From Gibbula magus (taxonomy: Eukaryota; Mollusca; Gastropoda; Trochida; Trochidae), in NCBI GenBank assembly GCA_936450465.1, contig OW388297.1, positions 47,196,130-47,260,129 on the forward strand: a stretch of DNA of 64,000 nt. The letters are read 5' to 3'. The notes under the pieces were generated by a model. The model was not told the DNA's origin and searched no databases. It saw only the letters and a program-made list of their open reading frames with translations. A program made the translations under genes and the position numbers. Below, piece after piece: positions 11,201-20,892 of this stretch. The first letter of the stretch is position 1. Each line of letters starts with the position of its first letter.

Positions 11201-14200
11201 TTTCTTAGTTTCTTTATTTCATTCTCTTTCATTTTCAACGATAGCGCTCATGAAGTTATACAAATGTCATGATATATGTTTCAGATTCATGCCTTGATTA
11301 CTGGCCCCTTTGACACCCCGTACGAAGGGGGTTTCTTCTACTTCATGATCCGGTGTCCCCCCGACTACCCCCTCCACGCCCCTCGAGTCAAACTGATGAC
11401 CACCGGTGATGGAAGGGTCAGGTTCAACCCAAACTTGTACAAGAACGGAAAAGTCTGCCTAAGTATCATTGGGTATGTGTTCATCTTCTTGTCCTTATTT
11501 GTCCGATCTAACATTGCTTCACATCTTCGACCGAATTCTGTTTTGTAAATAATATGTGTGCATCGCACAGATGAAGCAACTCTCTGTCATTTCGACAGTT
11601 ATTGAGTGCTCATTTTGAAACAACGTTGCTGGTTCCACAACTAACTTCCATTGCAACCTATCCAACTTCCAAACGCAAGGCATAACTCTTGCCAGTCTCC
11701 ATCACTGTCTGATTTAAGCCTTGCAGTATTTCCCTTGCTTTGCTGTGCCAAGATAGTGGATCGATGCACCTGAAATGCATAGTGGCCCGGATTTCCAAGC
11801 ACAGAGATCTTAAGGAAATACTGCAAGGCCTAAATCAGCCAGTAATGGAGACTGACAAGAGTTATGCATTGCGTAGGGAGGTTGCAACCAATCAGGATTC
11901 TCTATTTCTAGCCAAGAAATCCCTCGACAAGAAACAGAGGTTACGATAGAAAATCTGAAGAAAATAACTGAAAGAGAATGCTGACTATATTGAGTGTTTA
12001 TTATTTCTCTCCAGAACGTGGTCGGGTCCAGCGTGGAGTCCTGCCCAGAGTCTGTCGACAGTGCTTATATCCATCCAGTCTCTTCTCAATGAGAAGCCAT
12101 ACCACAATGAACCTGGCTTTGAAAGGGTACGAGTAACTGTGTGGATATGTGTCTTCAAATACTCATGATTTCTTAACCTGAAAAGGATAACATCAGCATG
12201 TTTTTTCAAAGAATTACATGATATTTAACATTTCTCGTCGAATACCATGTATATCTCATCAAGTGAAGTAGAAAAGCATATTTTAACCGATAAATGCCGT
12301 ATTTCACCACTGAAAATGTAATAAATGTGTTTTCTTCACTTCTGATACATAATTGGGAATATTGTCTCCCTTTGTTTTGTGTCCATGTTGTTAAGAATTG
12401 GAGAGACAACTGTCATTGAAATTTGCAATCCAGCTTATTAAAGAAAACCCTTTTGGATATAACATAATAAGCTCTTCAGAAAATAAGTGCTTAATAGCAT
12501 TATAGAAATAGAAATTTACAGAATAGTCAATATGTGATATGTCTGTTTGGTAAGAGTCAATCTCAAATTTCTGGTTGCAATGCTTGTTCAACTACTCAGT
12601 TCATCAGAATTTGACAAGACTATCAATATGTATAAACACTTATAGTATATGTGCTTGTATTGACAAACAATCATTTCAGGAAAGGAATGCTGGTGATGCC
12701 AAACGTTACAATGATATAATCTGCCATGAGACGCTACGTGTCGCCGTCTGTGATATGCTGGATGATCGATGTCATTGTCCGTCAACTCTCAAGTAAGTCT
12801 CTGCTCTTCTCCAGTTTCTTGTTGTAATTCAGAGTTCGTAAATATCCACCCGTCTGTAAACTTTTCGTTTTTTTGTCTTCTTCTCCAGAACCACTTGGTC
12901 TAGGGAGCCAAAATTTTGTGTACAGAATCCTTTGTGTACGGATTCTAAATTGTAGATTTGGTGACCCTCTGGCCCCAAATGAGGGCCTCACAGGCCATAA
13001 CCTAAAAACCTATTTTCATCTTCTTCTCCAGAACAAAAAGACCTAGAAGGCTGAAATGTTGTGTACGGACCCTTTAGCCAATGGAGATTCTAAATTGTAG
13101 ATTTGGTGACCCTGTGGCCCCAAATGAGGGACTCATTGGTCATGACCTAATATCCTATTTTCGTCTTCTTCTCTGTAAAGAAAAGACTATATAGACAATA
13201 TAAACTTTGATGAGCTATAGACCCCATGGCTCTATTTGAAAAAACAATGGGGGTGATGGTTAGCAGGTTTGGCTTTGAATCAATCCTGTCAAGGGTTCAG
13301 CACTTTTATCTGCAGTAGAGAACTGTTCTTTGTACAGTAAGGTTTGGGTGCGATTCTTCAGAATCAGCACAGTATCAACCATAGTTTGCTAGTTCTTAGG
13401 AGTCTAATGACTAGGTTTCGCCTGCAATAAACTAAACCCCAGCTATGATGGAGTCTCAAGTAAATAGCCGTCAACATGTCCTCGTCATCATATATTTCAG
13501 TATAATGATCATCATTATAATCATCATCATGGATGTTTGTTGCAGAGAAGTGATGGAGAAGTCCTTCCCGACGTACTACGATTACTATGAGTCAATCTGC
13601 ACCAAGTGCAGCAATCTTCAGGGCCAGTCCATGCAGGTCAGGATGTTTATAATTAGCATGAGCTTTAGTCTTACACTCAGACTCTGAAAAAAATATTTAT
13701 TCTGAAAATATCACCATTTTATAGAGACTGTAAGAAATGGAATTTCTGTTTTTTAAAAAGGCTCCTTTTCAATATATTTTTTTCAATATTTTTTTTTTCA
13801 GATATAAAAATTATTTTTCAGAGTCTAAGTGTAAGACTACATGAGTTTCTCTCGAAACAAATTAGTTTAATGAAACTATGACAATGATGCAGAAGACAAG
13901 GATATTTGATGGTTAGTTATAGATTCTTATACCATTATCAGAAATATAATGATCTATATCAAAACGTTGCCATTGATAAATAAAGAAGTTGAATATCCAC
14001 ATATCCTTGTCTTCGTTATAACACCAACTTCTAGAATGACTCTCAGTCCAACAGAGTGAATGAGATTATGAGTACACATTGTAAAAATTCCTTCTTTGTA
14101 TTGAATAACATAAACATTCTCTGTTATTTGAATCTGCAGGATCCTTTTGGTGAGAGGAGAGGCATATTTGACTACCAGAGCATAAAGAAACGTCTTGATG

Positions 14201-14298
14201 TAATAAAAGTGAAACTTGAAGCCAAAAGTGACAATTCTTCAGACAATGACGATCTCTCAGACTCTGAAACAGACACTTGTGCCTCGGGACAAAGCTGA
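8283..14298 (+). CDS. UBE2Z: Ubiquitin-conjugating enzyme E2 Z (USE1), seven exons
   Basis: The exons are 8283-8428, 10179-10251, 11285-11472, 12015-12126, 12680-12792, 13546-13636 and 14140-14298. All introns are GT-AG, all phases join, and the product is 293 residues. It is colinear with human UBE2Z, the E2 that takes ubiquitin or FAT10 from the UBA6 E1. The UBC fold begins near [14 protein letters not shown] (about 54-67). The active-site cysteine is Cys131 in NGKVCLSI, preceded by RFNPN, the family's version of the HPN box. [14 protein letters not shown] follows, then the long C-terminal extension with [13 protein letters not shown] and an acidic DSETDT tail. The alanine/proline-rich N-terminus of vertebrate UBE2Z is absent. 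The chosen start has A at -3 and G at +4; an in-frame ATG at 8259 would add eight residues. Most introns carry repeats, listed separately. Confidence 0.95.
9742..10138 (+). repeat. Dispersed ~390-bp repeat in UBE2Z intron 1
   Basis: This stretch is about 90% alike by eye to 38301-38690. Both run from ATTAAAGTATTACATCAT through CACTTGAAATTAATATTTGC to a shared end AAATGGCATGT. A short reverse-complement piece (TGGGATGACACTATCTGC) appears near 16345. No terminal inverted repeats or coding frame are evident; family unknown. Confidence 0.65.
10890..11027 (-). mobile_element. Decayed CAGTGGCGGATC-type repeat with 25-C run, UBE2Z intron 2
   Basis: Read on the minus strand, GGCCGATCCAGGAATTTTGA (about 11007-11026) matches the left end of the element at 60453-60648, followed by a purine-rich stretch and a homopolymer. 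On the plus strand that homopolymer is 25 C's (10905-10929). The CAGTGGCGGATC-type terminus resembles hAT-family ends found widely in invertebrates. Long translated frames here are only poly-proline or poly-glycine artefacts of the C run. Confidence 0.55.
11663..11884. mobile_element. 222-bp foldback MITE, copy A (UBE2Z intron 3)
   Basis: The two halves are mutual inverted repeats: CAACTTCC...CAAGGCATAACTCTTGCC on the left answers a decayed GACAAGAGTTATGC...GGTTG on the right. Flanks CAACCTATC (11654-11662) and CAACCAATC (11885-11893) form a 9-bp target duplication with one mismatch. Three further copies are at 25107, 32195 and 34315. A 9-bp duplication with long inverted repeats points to a Mutator-like (MULE) source. 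Confidence 0.8.
12840..13232 (+). mobile_element. AGCTCATCAGG-type tandem-repeat element, decayed, UBE2Z intron 5
   Basis: It contains the (C)CCGTC...TAAACTTTTCG lead-in and two to three ~145-bp units, each with TCTTCTCCAGAAC, ATTCTAAATTGTAGATTTGG and a TGACCC...CCCC block. It closes with GATGAGCTATAGACCCCATG and GGCTCTATTTG, the family's right end. The left terminal repeat is missing or too decayed to see. Fuller copies are at 18841 and 38812. Confidence 0.65.
13248..13440 (+). repeat. Decayed tRNA-derived SINE copy, UBE2Z intron 5
   Basis: Fragments such as TCTGCAGTAGAGAACTGTTC, CAGTAAGGTTTGGGTGC and AGTATCAACCATAGTTTGCT match the body of the intact SINEs at 34845 and 60799. The B-box region is degraded (CAAGGGTTCAGCAC) and the tail is lost. 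An old insertion of the same family. Confidence 0.6.
13666..13839. mobile_element. 174-bp MITE with 9-bp target duplication, UBE2Z intron 6
   Basis: Terminal inverted repeats TAGTCTTACAC and GTGTAAGACTA extend about 25 bp inwards through a CAGACTCTGAAAAA motif. Flanks CATGAGCTT (13657-13665) and CATGAGTTT (13840-13848) are a 9-bp duplication with one mismatch. Related sequence with the same GGAGCCT...AATGG centre occurs near 38188-38295 and 40495-40665. Confidence 0.7.
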
Positions 14299-15365
14299 CA
14301 AACTACATGAAATTGTGTGTGTGTGAGTATGTCAGAGATGCCTAGGAATGAAAGAGACAGTTTAGTTGATAAAAGAAATTTATAGGATTGACCAGAAACT
14401 TATTTTTTGGGTAACAGTTGACAAACTTCATGTTGGTCAACATAGAGTGTGAGTGAGGCTTTCAGATCCATTTGGACTGAAATACAGTTCAGTACAGACA
14501 TAGGTATATTGTGAATTCAAGGGATTGGTCAAAACTGTTCCATTTTGGGAGACCTTTTACTAACTTCATGTCCGTCAACATTTTCACAACAAAACTTGCA
14601 ATCCTCATGAGAATGTGAATTTGCCTTCTGTATACCATTAGTTCTGAAGTCCCAGTGGTCAAAAGTGTTCTTGTGATCATAAAATCACCGTACTCAAGTG
14701 GACTCATATGATAAAGTAAAGCTGAACACTGCTGAATCACTCACTTTATGAAGCAGATATGCGTGTGTACAGATTTCTTTTCATTTTGAAGGACTCTACA
14801 TTGTGAAAGTGTAGGTTATGAACATGCCTTGGTCTAACTCCAAGATGCAGTGCATGTGGTCAAACTGGACAGACTGATTCTACTGGACAGAGAGCAAACT
14901 CTTTATTCAGTGAGATAAACCAACTGTGTATACACAACCAGTTCAGCTGTGGACACCCTGCTTCATCCAGTCAGTTTCATGTGCTGAGGGAGGCTGCTCT
15001 TCAGATGGGACAGAGAGAACGATAACTTGGTACCACAGTTTTGGACAGAAGATGTTGCAGATGAGCGATATTCATTGACTTTGGCCCGAGGACCAAAGTA
15101 TTCCGAGAGTTGTAGATGAATTTGTCTGGCAACAATGACTTCAGGCTGATTTATTATTGAATGTGTCGCAAAATATCTTCTGTTGAAACAATGATGTTCT
15201 TCATTTGTGAACATTGAATGTCAAGTCAAAGGCCCATTTGCTTGAAAAAAACTCACAAGTTTGAATTGGTGAATATGTATTAAGTAAGTGCTTAATTTTT
15301 GGATGAACCAAAATGTGCTGATACTTAAGAAATACATGCAATTTAGGTAGTGAACACATGTAATG
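14299..15365 (+). other. 3' flank of UBE2Z, probably 3' UTR
   Basis: No open frame of interest follows the TGA at 14296-14298. I see no AATAAA up to the transposon at 15366, so the transcript end cannot be placed. The stretch has moderate composition and no recognised repeat, which suits UTR sequence. Confidence 0.35.
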
Positions 15366-16325
15366 TTGTTATCCCCTGCCGCGCGTTTAGCGCGAAGCGG
15401 GGGATATAGTATTCGGCTGCATCCGTCCGTACGTCCGTACGAAATGGAATAACTCAAATACTATTCACTGGATTCTTTTCATATTTTGCATATGGGTTCA
15501 TCATAGGAAGAGTAATGTTCCTACAGAGGTTTGTGACCTTGACCTTCATTTCAAGGTCACAACGAGACTTTGTCATTTTACCCTTGTCAGCAGAATATCT
15601 CAATAACCACTCGCTGGATTCTGTTCATATTTTACACATAGCTTCTCAAAGAAAAGATGACAGGCTGATTAGATTTTGGTGACCATGACATCATTTTCAA
15701 GGTCACAGCGGTACTTTGAATTTTTCGACATGTTAATGTACATGTAAAGCTTGTCAGCGGGATATCTCAAGAACCATTCACAGGAATTCCATCATTTCTT
15801 ACACATAGCTTCTCCAAGGAAAGACAACGGGCTGATTAGATTTTGGTGACCTTGACATTATTTTCAAGGTCACAGCGGAACTTTGAATTTTTCGACATGT
15901 TAATGTACATGTAAAGCTTGTCAGCGGGATATCTCAAGAACAATTCACCGGAATTCCATCATTTCTTACACAAAGCACCTTCTAGGGAAGACGACAGGCT
16001 GATTAGATTTTGGTGACCTTGACATTATTTTCAAGGTCACAGTGGAACTTTGAATTTTTCCACATGGTAATGTACATGTAAAGCTTGTCAGCAGAATATC
16101 TCAGCAGAATAGACCATTCACCGGTATTCCATCATATCTTACATAATGCACTTCCTAGGAAAGAGAAAGGGCTGATTAGATTTTGGTGACCTTGACATTT
16201 TTCTCAAGGTCACAGTGGAGCTTTGACTTTTTCGACATGTTTGACAGTCGATTTTGCTGATCTTGACATTATTTTAAAATTTTTAAGTATTAATTTGCGG
16301 CGGGGGATCATGTCACCTTAGTGAC
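15366..16325 (+). mobile_element. Pearl-like element with 167-bp tandem units
   Basis: The left end carries a GC-rich inverted repeat (GCGCGTTTAGCGCG) next to GCGGGGGATATAGTATTCGG, and the right end GCGGCGGGGGATC. After a CCGT-type microsatellite (CATCCGTCCGTACGTCCGTA) come four to five units. The landmark CTTGTCAG recurs at 15583, 15750, 15917 and 16084, exactly 167 bp apart. Most units hold GTGACCTTGA...TCAAGGTCAC, an internal palindrome. Pearl elements of bivalves have the same plan (about 160-bp core repeats plus an ACGG microsatellite) and have been linked to Helitron-like transposition; that identity is recalled, not tested. Confidence 0.7.
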
Positions 16326-16461
16326 AACTTCTTGTTTTATTTGGGATGACACTATCTGCAATAGTACAACTTCTTGTACAGAATTGGTACCTAATGGGGT
16401 TCAAATCACGCCCTCAGAGGGTTGAACTTGTTGTCATGGGCGTCAAGAGTTAATTAAACAT

Positions 16462-16793
16462 ACAAATGTCAGGTGTGCTGAGAATATTTTTACTTTTAGA
16501 TTTGACCTTAGCATCTACCTAGAATTTCTCTTCACTAAATGCATGTCGGTCAGGATTGTTTTGAAAAATGCCATTGTAAATGTAAAATTGGTTAAATGCT
16601 ACTGAAAGTTGTAAGAATCGCTTTTGTACAAATGCCAGGTGTGCTGAGAATATTTTTACTTTTAGATTTGACCTAAGCATCTACCTAGAATTTCTCTTTA
16701 CTAAATGCAATTCGGTCAAGATTGTTTTGAAAAATGCCATTGTAAATGTAAAATTGGTTAAATGCTACTGAAAGTTGTAAGAATCGATTTCAT
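16462..16793 (+). repeat. Tandem duplication of a 166-bp segment
   Basis: ACAAATG(T/C)CAGGTGTGCTG at 16462 recurs at 16628, and the two copies stay nearly identical through GAAAGTTGTAAGAATCG. This is a recent local duplication of otherwise unremarkable AT-rich DNA. Confidence 0.85.
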
Positions 16794-17937
16794 TTGAGTT
16801 TTAAAACAATATGCCGGACATTTCAGAGTTTTGGGCATGTCAAGGGAGCACACACATGTGTAAATGACGTCACAAACTTTGGGTACTAACAAAGTTAGGG
16901 TACTCTACCATACTGGTATTTGTTATCAGAAAACAAAAAATAATTTTCAAAGATGATTTTAATTCTGAGCATAACACTAGTGTTTCATTTGCAATACATC
17001 TCATGAAGATCATAGCATTGCAATGTCATAAAATTAATAAGAGTTAACATAATTCAGGCAGTTTTATAAATTATCTCCCTTTAGGCACAACTCCCTGGTA
17101 GCTAGAGAATTGAGAGCTAGAGATTGTACCGGGAAAAGTACTTTAACAATATCATACAGACTTGAAAAACGTCTCTTAGTCTAACACACAGGAATTTTTC
17201 CAGGGGAAGCAGTTCAACTGAGGGATCCATCAAATTTACAAGCAAAATTATTCGAAAGGAGATTTGAAATTCGAACCCCACTGGTTTAAGTGATTGTAAC
17301 TCAGTGTATATCTATGGTAAATTTTTCAATTGACATTTGACAAGAACAGATTATATAAGATAAGAGGTCTCTAAACATGCTTACAGGCATCTTGCCTCTC
17401 TTTAAAGCTGGATTGGTGGACAGCTATTGAATAGACAGTAGATATGTACATATATTTGAAGTAGTGTATGAAATAAGCCTGAAAATCAGCCAGCCCGAAG
17501 TCTTTATTTTGTCAGTTAAAGTGCCAAAATATAAGAGAAACTTATACATTTTCAGACGGTCCTTATCTCATGCACTAATATAAATCAGTAGACACCATTT
17601 GGAAGATCAAATTTGAGAAAAGAATTTTCCTGATTTTCCATGATTCATGTCAATAATTTTGTCATTGACTTCCAAAGCGTTCTTCTCAAACGTCAATTTA
17701 AAAGGAAAAAAATTAAAAGTCTTTCAATGTGTATATTTTTTGCATGACAACTTTGTAATATACTATGTATATTTTAGTAAAAGCTTTTTTTAAATAATTG
17801 TATATTGTTCTTATGATTATGCATAATTGTTTTCTCTAAAATGTTTTTTTTCTTTTTGTGTGCTTGTTATGTACATATTTTTCAGATAATACATATATTA
17901 AAATAATGAATTTATTACTTTTACTTTTCACCTGAAG
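16794..17937. other. AT-rich intergenic DNA, nothing recognised
   Basis: I see no open frame with domain character, no terminal repeats and no tandem structure in this stretch. Confidence 0.4.
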
Positions 17938-18382
17938 CAGTGTGATTAAAATAGACCCTGTTCCGAGGAATTAAATCTGCAAAAAAGTTCTTATCGGGAA
18001 TCGGGATACGAACTTGTTCTATAGATTTCTCACCACAAGGTCTGAAAACACCCCGTATAGGCGTGTGTTCCGTACCAGTTTGACGCAGACAAAGCCCAGT
18101 TAAATAGCTGATCAATCACATCATAATTTTTAAAATGGTCACCATTTTGAAAGTATTCGGAACAGACAAAAGGATAGCTGTTTGGAGTTATCTGCCCCTA
18201 GCTTCTCTCACCAAAAGCTTTTGATTGAGGTTGTGATAGGTTAATTGAATTATATCAGAACATGCAAACATACGGGCTGTTATCAGACAGTTTTCTAGGA
18301 AACCTCCAAACAATATAAGTTCGTATCCCGATAAATGTACTATTTTGCAACTTTTTTTCTATTTTCTATTTTAATCAGACTG
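17938..18382. mobile_element. hAT-like MITE, copy 2
   Basis: This is colinear with the element at 3528-3974: CAGTGTGATTAAAATAGACC at the left, shared blocks GGATAGCTGTTTGGAGTTAT and TCTGCCCCTA in the middle, and ATTTTAATCAGACTG at the right. The flanking 8-mers are only loosely alike (acctgaag / atctaaag), which suggests an older insertion. Confidence 0.75.
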
Positions 18383-18479
18383 CATCTAAAGTTGAAGAAA
18401 CTTGTTCTTGTTATGTAATGAACTTATGTATTATAATTCATTCATTGCTTATTTGCCAAAAGAAAATTGATCGTAATGT

Positions 18480-18560
18480 TTAGCTCATCAGGCCTGAAAG
18501 ACCAGTTGGGCTTTGGACGTGGTTCATTGACCTATTCTTTTCAAATACTATTTATCCACA
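18480..18560 (+). mobile_element. Left-end fragment of an AGCTCATCAGG-type element
   Basis: TTTAGCTCATCAGGCCTGAA followed by GGGCTTTGG matches the left terminus of the elements at 18841 and 38812, but the CCGT run and tandem units are missing. A 10-bp inverted repeat GTAACCTCTG/CAGAGGTTAC follows at 18727-18775. Confidence 0.5.
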
Positions 18561-18840
18561 ACAATGAAGTAAAAAAAATTATTTTTTTTATATGTCCAAT
18601 ATTTTTGCTTGCTTGTTTTGTCTTGTTTTGTTGTGTCCAGTCATATTATGGTTATGTTATTTTAAGGAATCCAGTCTAAAGCTCATCATTATCTCCCCAC
18701 CATATTACACAACTCATGTCTCCCTTGTAACCTCTGGCTCGCATGGGAAAATGGTTGTATTAGAACAGAGGTTACGTGGGAAGATGTGCATTGAGTAACC
18801 TCTAACAAGAGAGAATGGTGATGTGTCAATGTTTAATTTA

Positions 18841-19470
18841 TTAGCTCATCAGGCCTGAGAGGCTCGATGGACTTATTGCATGACTTCCGTCGTCCGTCCA
18901 TCCATCCATCCGTCCAACTTTTCGCTTTTTCGACTTCTTTTCCAGAACCAATGACTCAACAGAGCTGAAATTTTATGTGCAGACTCCTTGGCCAATGGGG
19001 ATTCTAAATTGTAGATTTCGTGACCCCAATACCTCAAATGGGGTCACAGGGGTCACAACCTTAAAAACCTATTTTCTTCTTCTTTTCCAGTTCAAAAAGG
19101 TCTAGAGAGCTGAAAAGTTGTGTGCAGACTCCTTGGCCAAATGGGGATTCTTAATTGTAGATGTTGTGACCCTGTGACCTCAATCTAGGTCACGGGTCAT
19201 GACCCCAAAACATGTTTTCATCTTTATCTCAAATTTGTAAAGCTCTAGAAAGGTGAAATGTTGTGTAGAGACTTTTTAGTCAAAGGTGATTCTTCATTGT
19301 AGGATTGCTGACCCTGTGACTTCAAATGTGGGTCACAGGGGTCATGATCTAAAAACCTATTTTTTGCTTGTTAACAATGTATTACTTGAGAAAACTTAGA
19401 TATTCAACCTTAGATAATAAATCAATGAAATCCTGATGAGCTACAGAGCCCATGGCTCTATTTGTTACAT
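18841..19470 (+). mobile_element. AGCTCATCAGG-type foldback element, complete
   Basis: The element starts TTAGCTCATCAGGCCTGAGA and ends CCTGATGAGCT followed by ACAGAGCCCATGGCTC, so AGCTCATCAGG and CCTGATGAGCT form an 11-bp terminal inverted repeat. Inside are a CCGTCCATCCATCCATCCGT tract and three ~145-bp units beginning at TTCCAGAACC or its variants. Most units contain a hairpin of the type TGTGACC...GGTCACA. There is no coding capacity. Confidence 0.7.
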
Positions 19471-19773
19471 GTGCAAATGAGAGTTTGCTTTCATTGAGTT
19501 CTATTGGTGTAAAAGATGTTATCTATAAGCCAACCATCTTCCCACGGCAAGGTGAGACAAACTCGACTACCAGAGTTGGAAATCTGTTTGTTACGCCCTT
19601 GACATTGAGAAGATATAGGCCAATTGAATAGATCAATTTTAAAGCCAGGATCCAAGTTCTGTATGAAAATATTTCTTTTTGTATACATTGTGTTTTGTCA
19701 TTTTCTTTATATAGAATATTGATTTGTCATACCATTGCCAAAATGTGAATATTTATATCATAACTTTTATTTT

Positions 19774-20000
19774 TAGCTCATCTGGCCTATTGGGCTAGAT
19801 GAATGTATGGTATGGGTTATCGCCCCTCAACTCTTCACACATGTTGTGTTGTCATACCTTGATCAATATGGATTATGATTTGTAAATTTGGCGACTGTTC
19901 AAACCATAATACAGACCAAATGTGCAATGCTTTATTTGATATGAAGAGATAATGAATATTGCAATACCTGATGAGCTACAGAGTCAAGGGCTCTTGGTTA
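19774..20000 (+). mobile_element. AGCTCATCAGG-type element without tandem core
   Basis: TTTAGCTCATCTGGCCTATT on the left and CCTGATGAGCTACAGAGTCA on the right are the family termini. Between them lie only about 190 bp, including GATTATGATTTGTAAATTTGG from a single degraded unit. It may be a solo-unit derivative or a deletion product. Confidence 0.6.
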
Positions 20001-20134
20001 GATTCCTCATCTTTAAGCATCATGTTATGTTCTTGAAAAAGAGGTGGTGCTTTGGACTGTTGGCATCCTTTAAATAAAACCTCAATAACTTACAAGCCTC
20101 GAGTCGAATATATATCATTTTAGAGTAAGCAAGA

Positions 20135-20892
20135 TATACTGAGCAAAAAGGTAAAAACCCATCGAATTTTCCCAATCTTTTAAAATGTGTGTCGAGAAAA
20201 CTCCACTATGAATAATATGTTGATGAACCTCACTGTGATGAAAAATAATGAACCAACGTTCAAAAGTGTTCAATCAGAAATGTACAGATGTTGTTACATA
20301 ACAGTGCTGTTGGAGTTACATAACAGTGCTGTTGGAGTTACATAACAGTGCTGTTGGAGTTACATAACAGTGCTGTTGGAGTTACATAACAGTGCTGTTG
20401 GAGTTGTATAACAGTGCTGTTGGAGTTACATAACAGTGCTGTTGGAGTTACATAACAGTGCTGTTGGAGTTACATAACAGTGCTGTTGGAGTTACATAAC
20501 AGTGCTGTTGGAGTTACATAACAGTGCTGTTGGAGTTACATAACAGTGCTGTTGGAGTTATATAACAGTGCCTCGGAAACAAACCTCATGGAATCATCTG
20601 AAAGTGGATCCAAATATACTTCAGTAGCGTGTATGCCCACCTGGTGCATTAATTATTAATTACAGCTTGACAACTTCTTGAAAAGCTTAGGACAAGTTTC
20701 TGAAATAGTTGGTGGGGAATCTGTTGCCATTCATCAAGACTGTGAGCGATTTCATAAGGGTTGGCGGTGACACATGAAATTGTGAAATGTCATGTCTCAC
20801 CATATTCAATAGCAGTAAGATCTTAGGATGAGGATTCAACTTTAAAAAGTGACAAATGATCAAATGGTCCTTCACGTTTTTGCTCAGTATAT
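20135..20892 (-). mobile_element. Dead Tc1/mariner-like transposon with transposase C-terminus
   Basis: Terminal inverted repeats ATACTGAGCAAAAA face each other from 20136 and 20890, with TA next to both ends. On the minus strand, about 20640-20770, an uninterrupted stretch reads EWQQIPHQLFQKLVLS then SRSCQAVINN before a stop. This is the C-terminal signature of Tc1/mariner transposases (family form xCQAVIxAxGGHTRY). The catalytic DDE region is gone; its place is largely taken by a 22-bp minisatellite. It is a non-functional relic. Confidence 0.75.
20293..20572 (+). repeat. 22-bp minisatellite, about 12.7 copies
   Basis: The unit GTTACATAACAGTGCTGTTG plus GA repeats with almost no variation (one copy has GTTGTATAAC). 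Each unit holds the near-palindrome AACAG-TG-CTGTT. The array lies wholly inside the Tc1-like relic. Confidence 0.97.
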
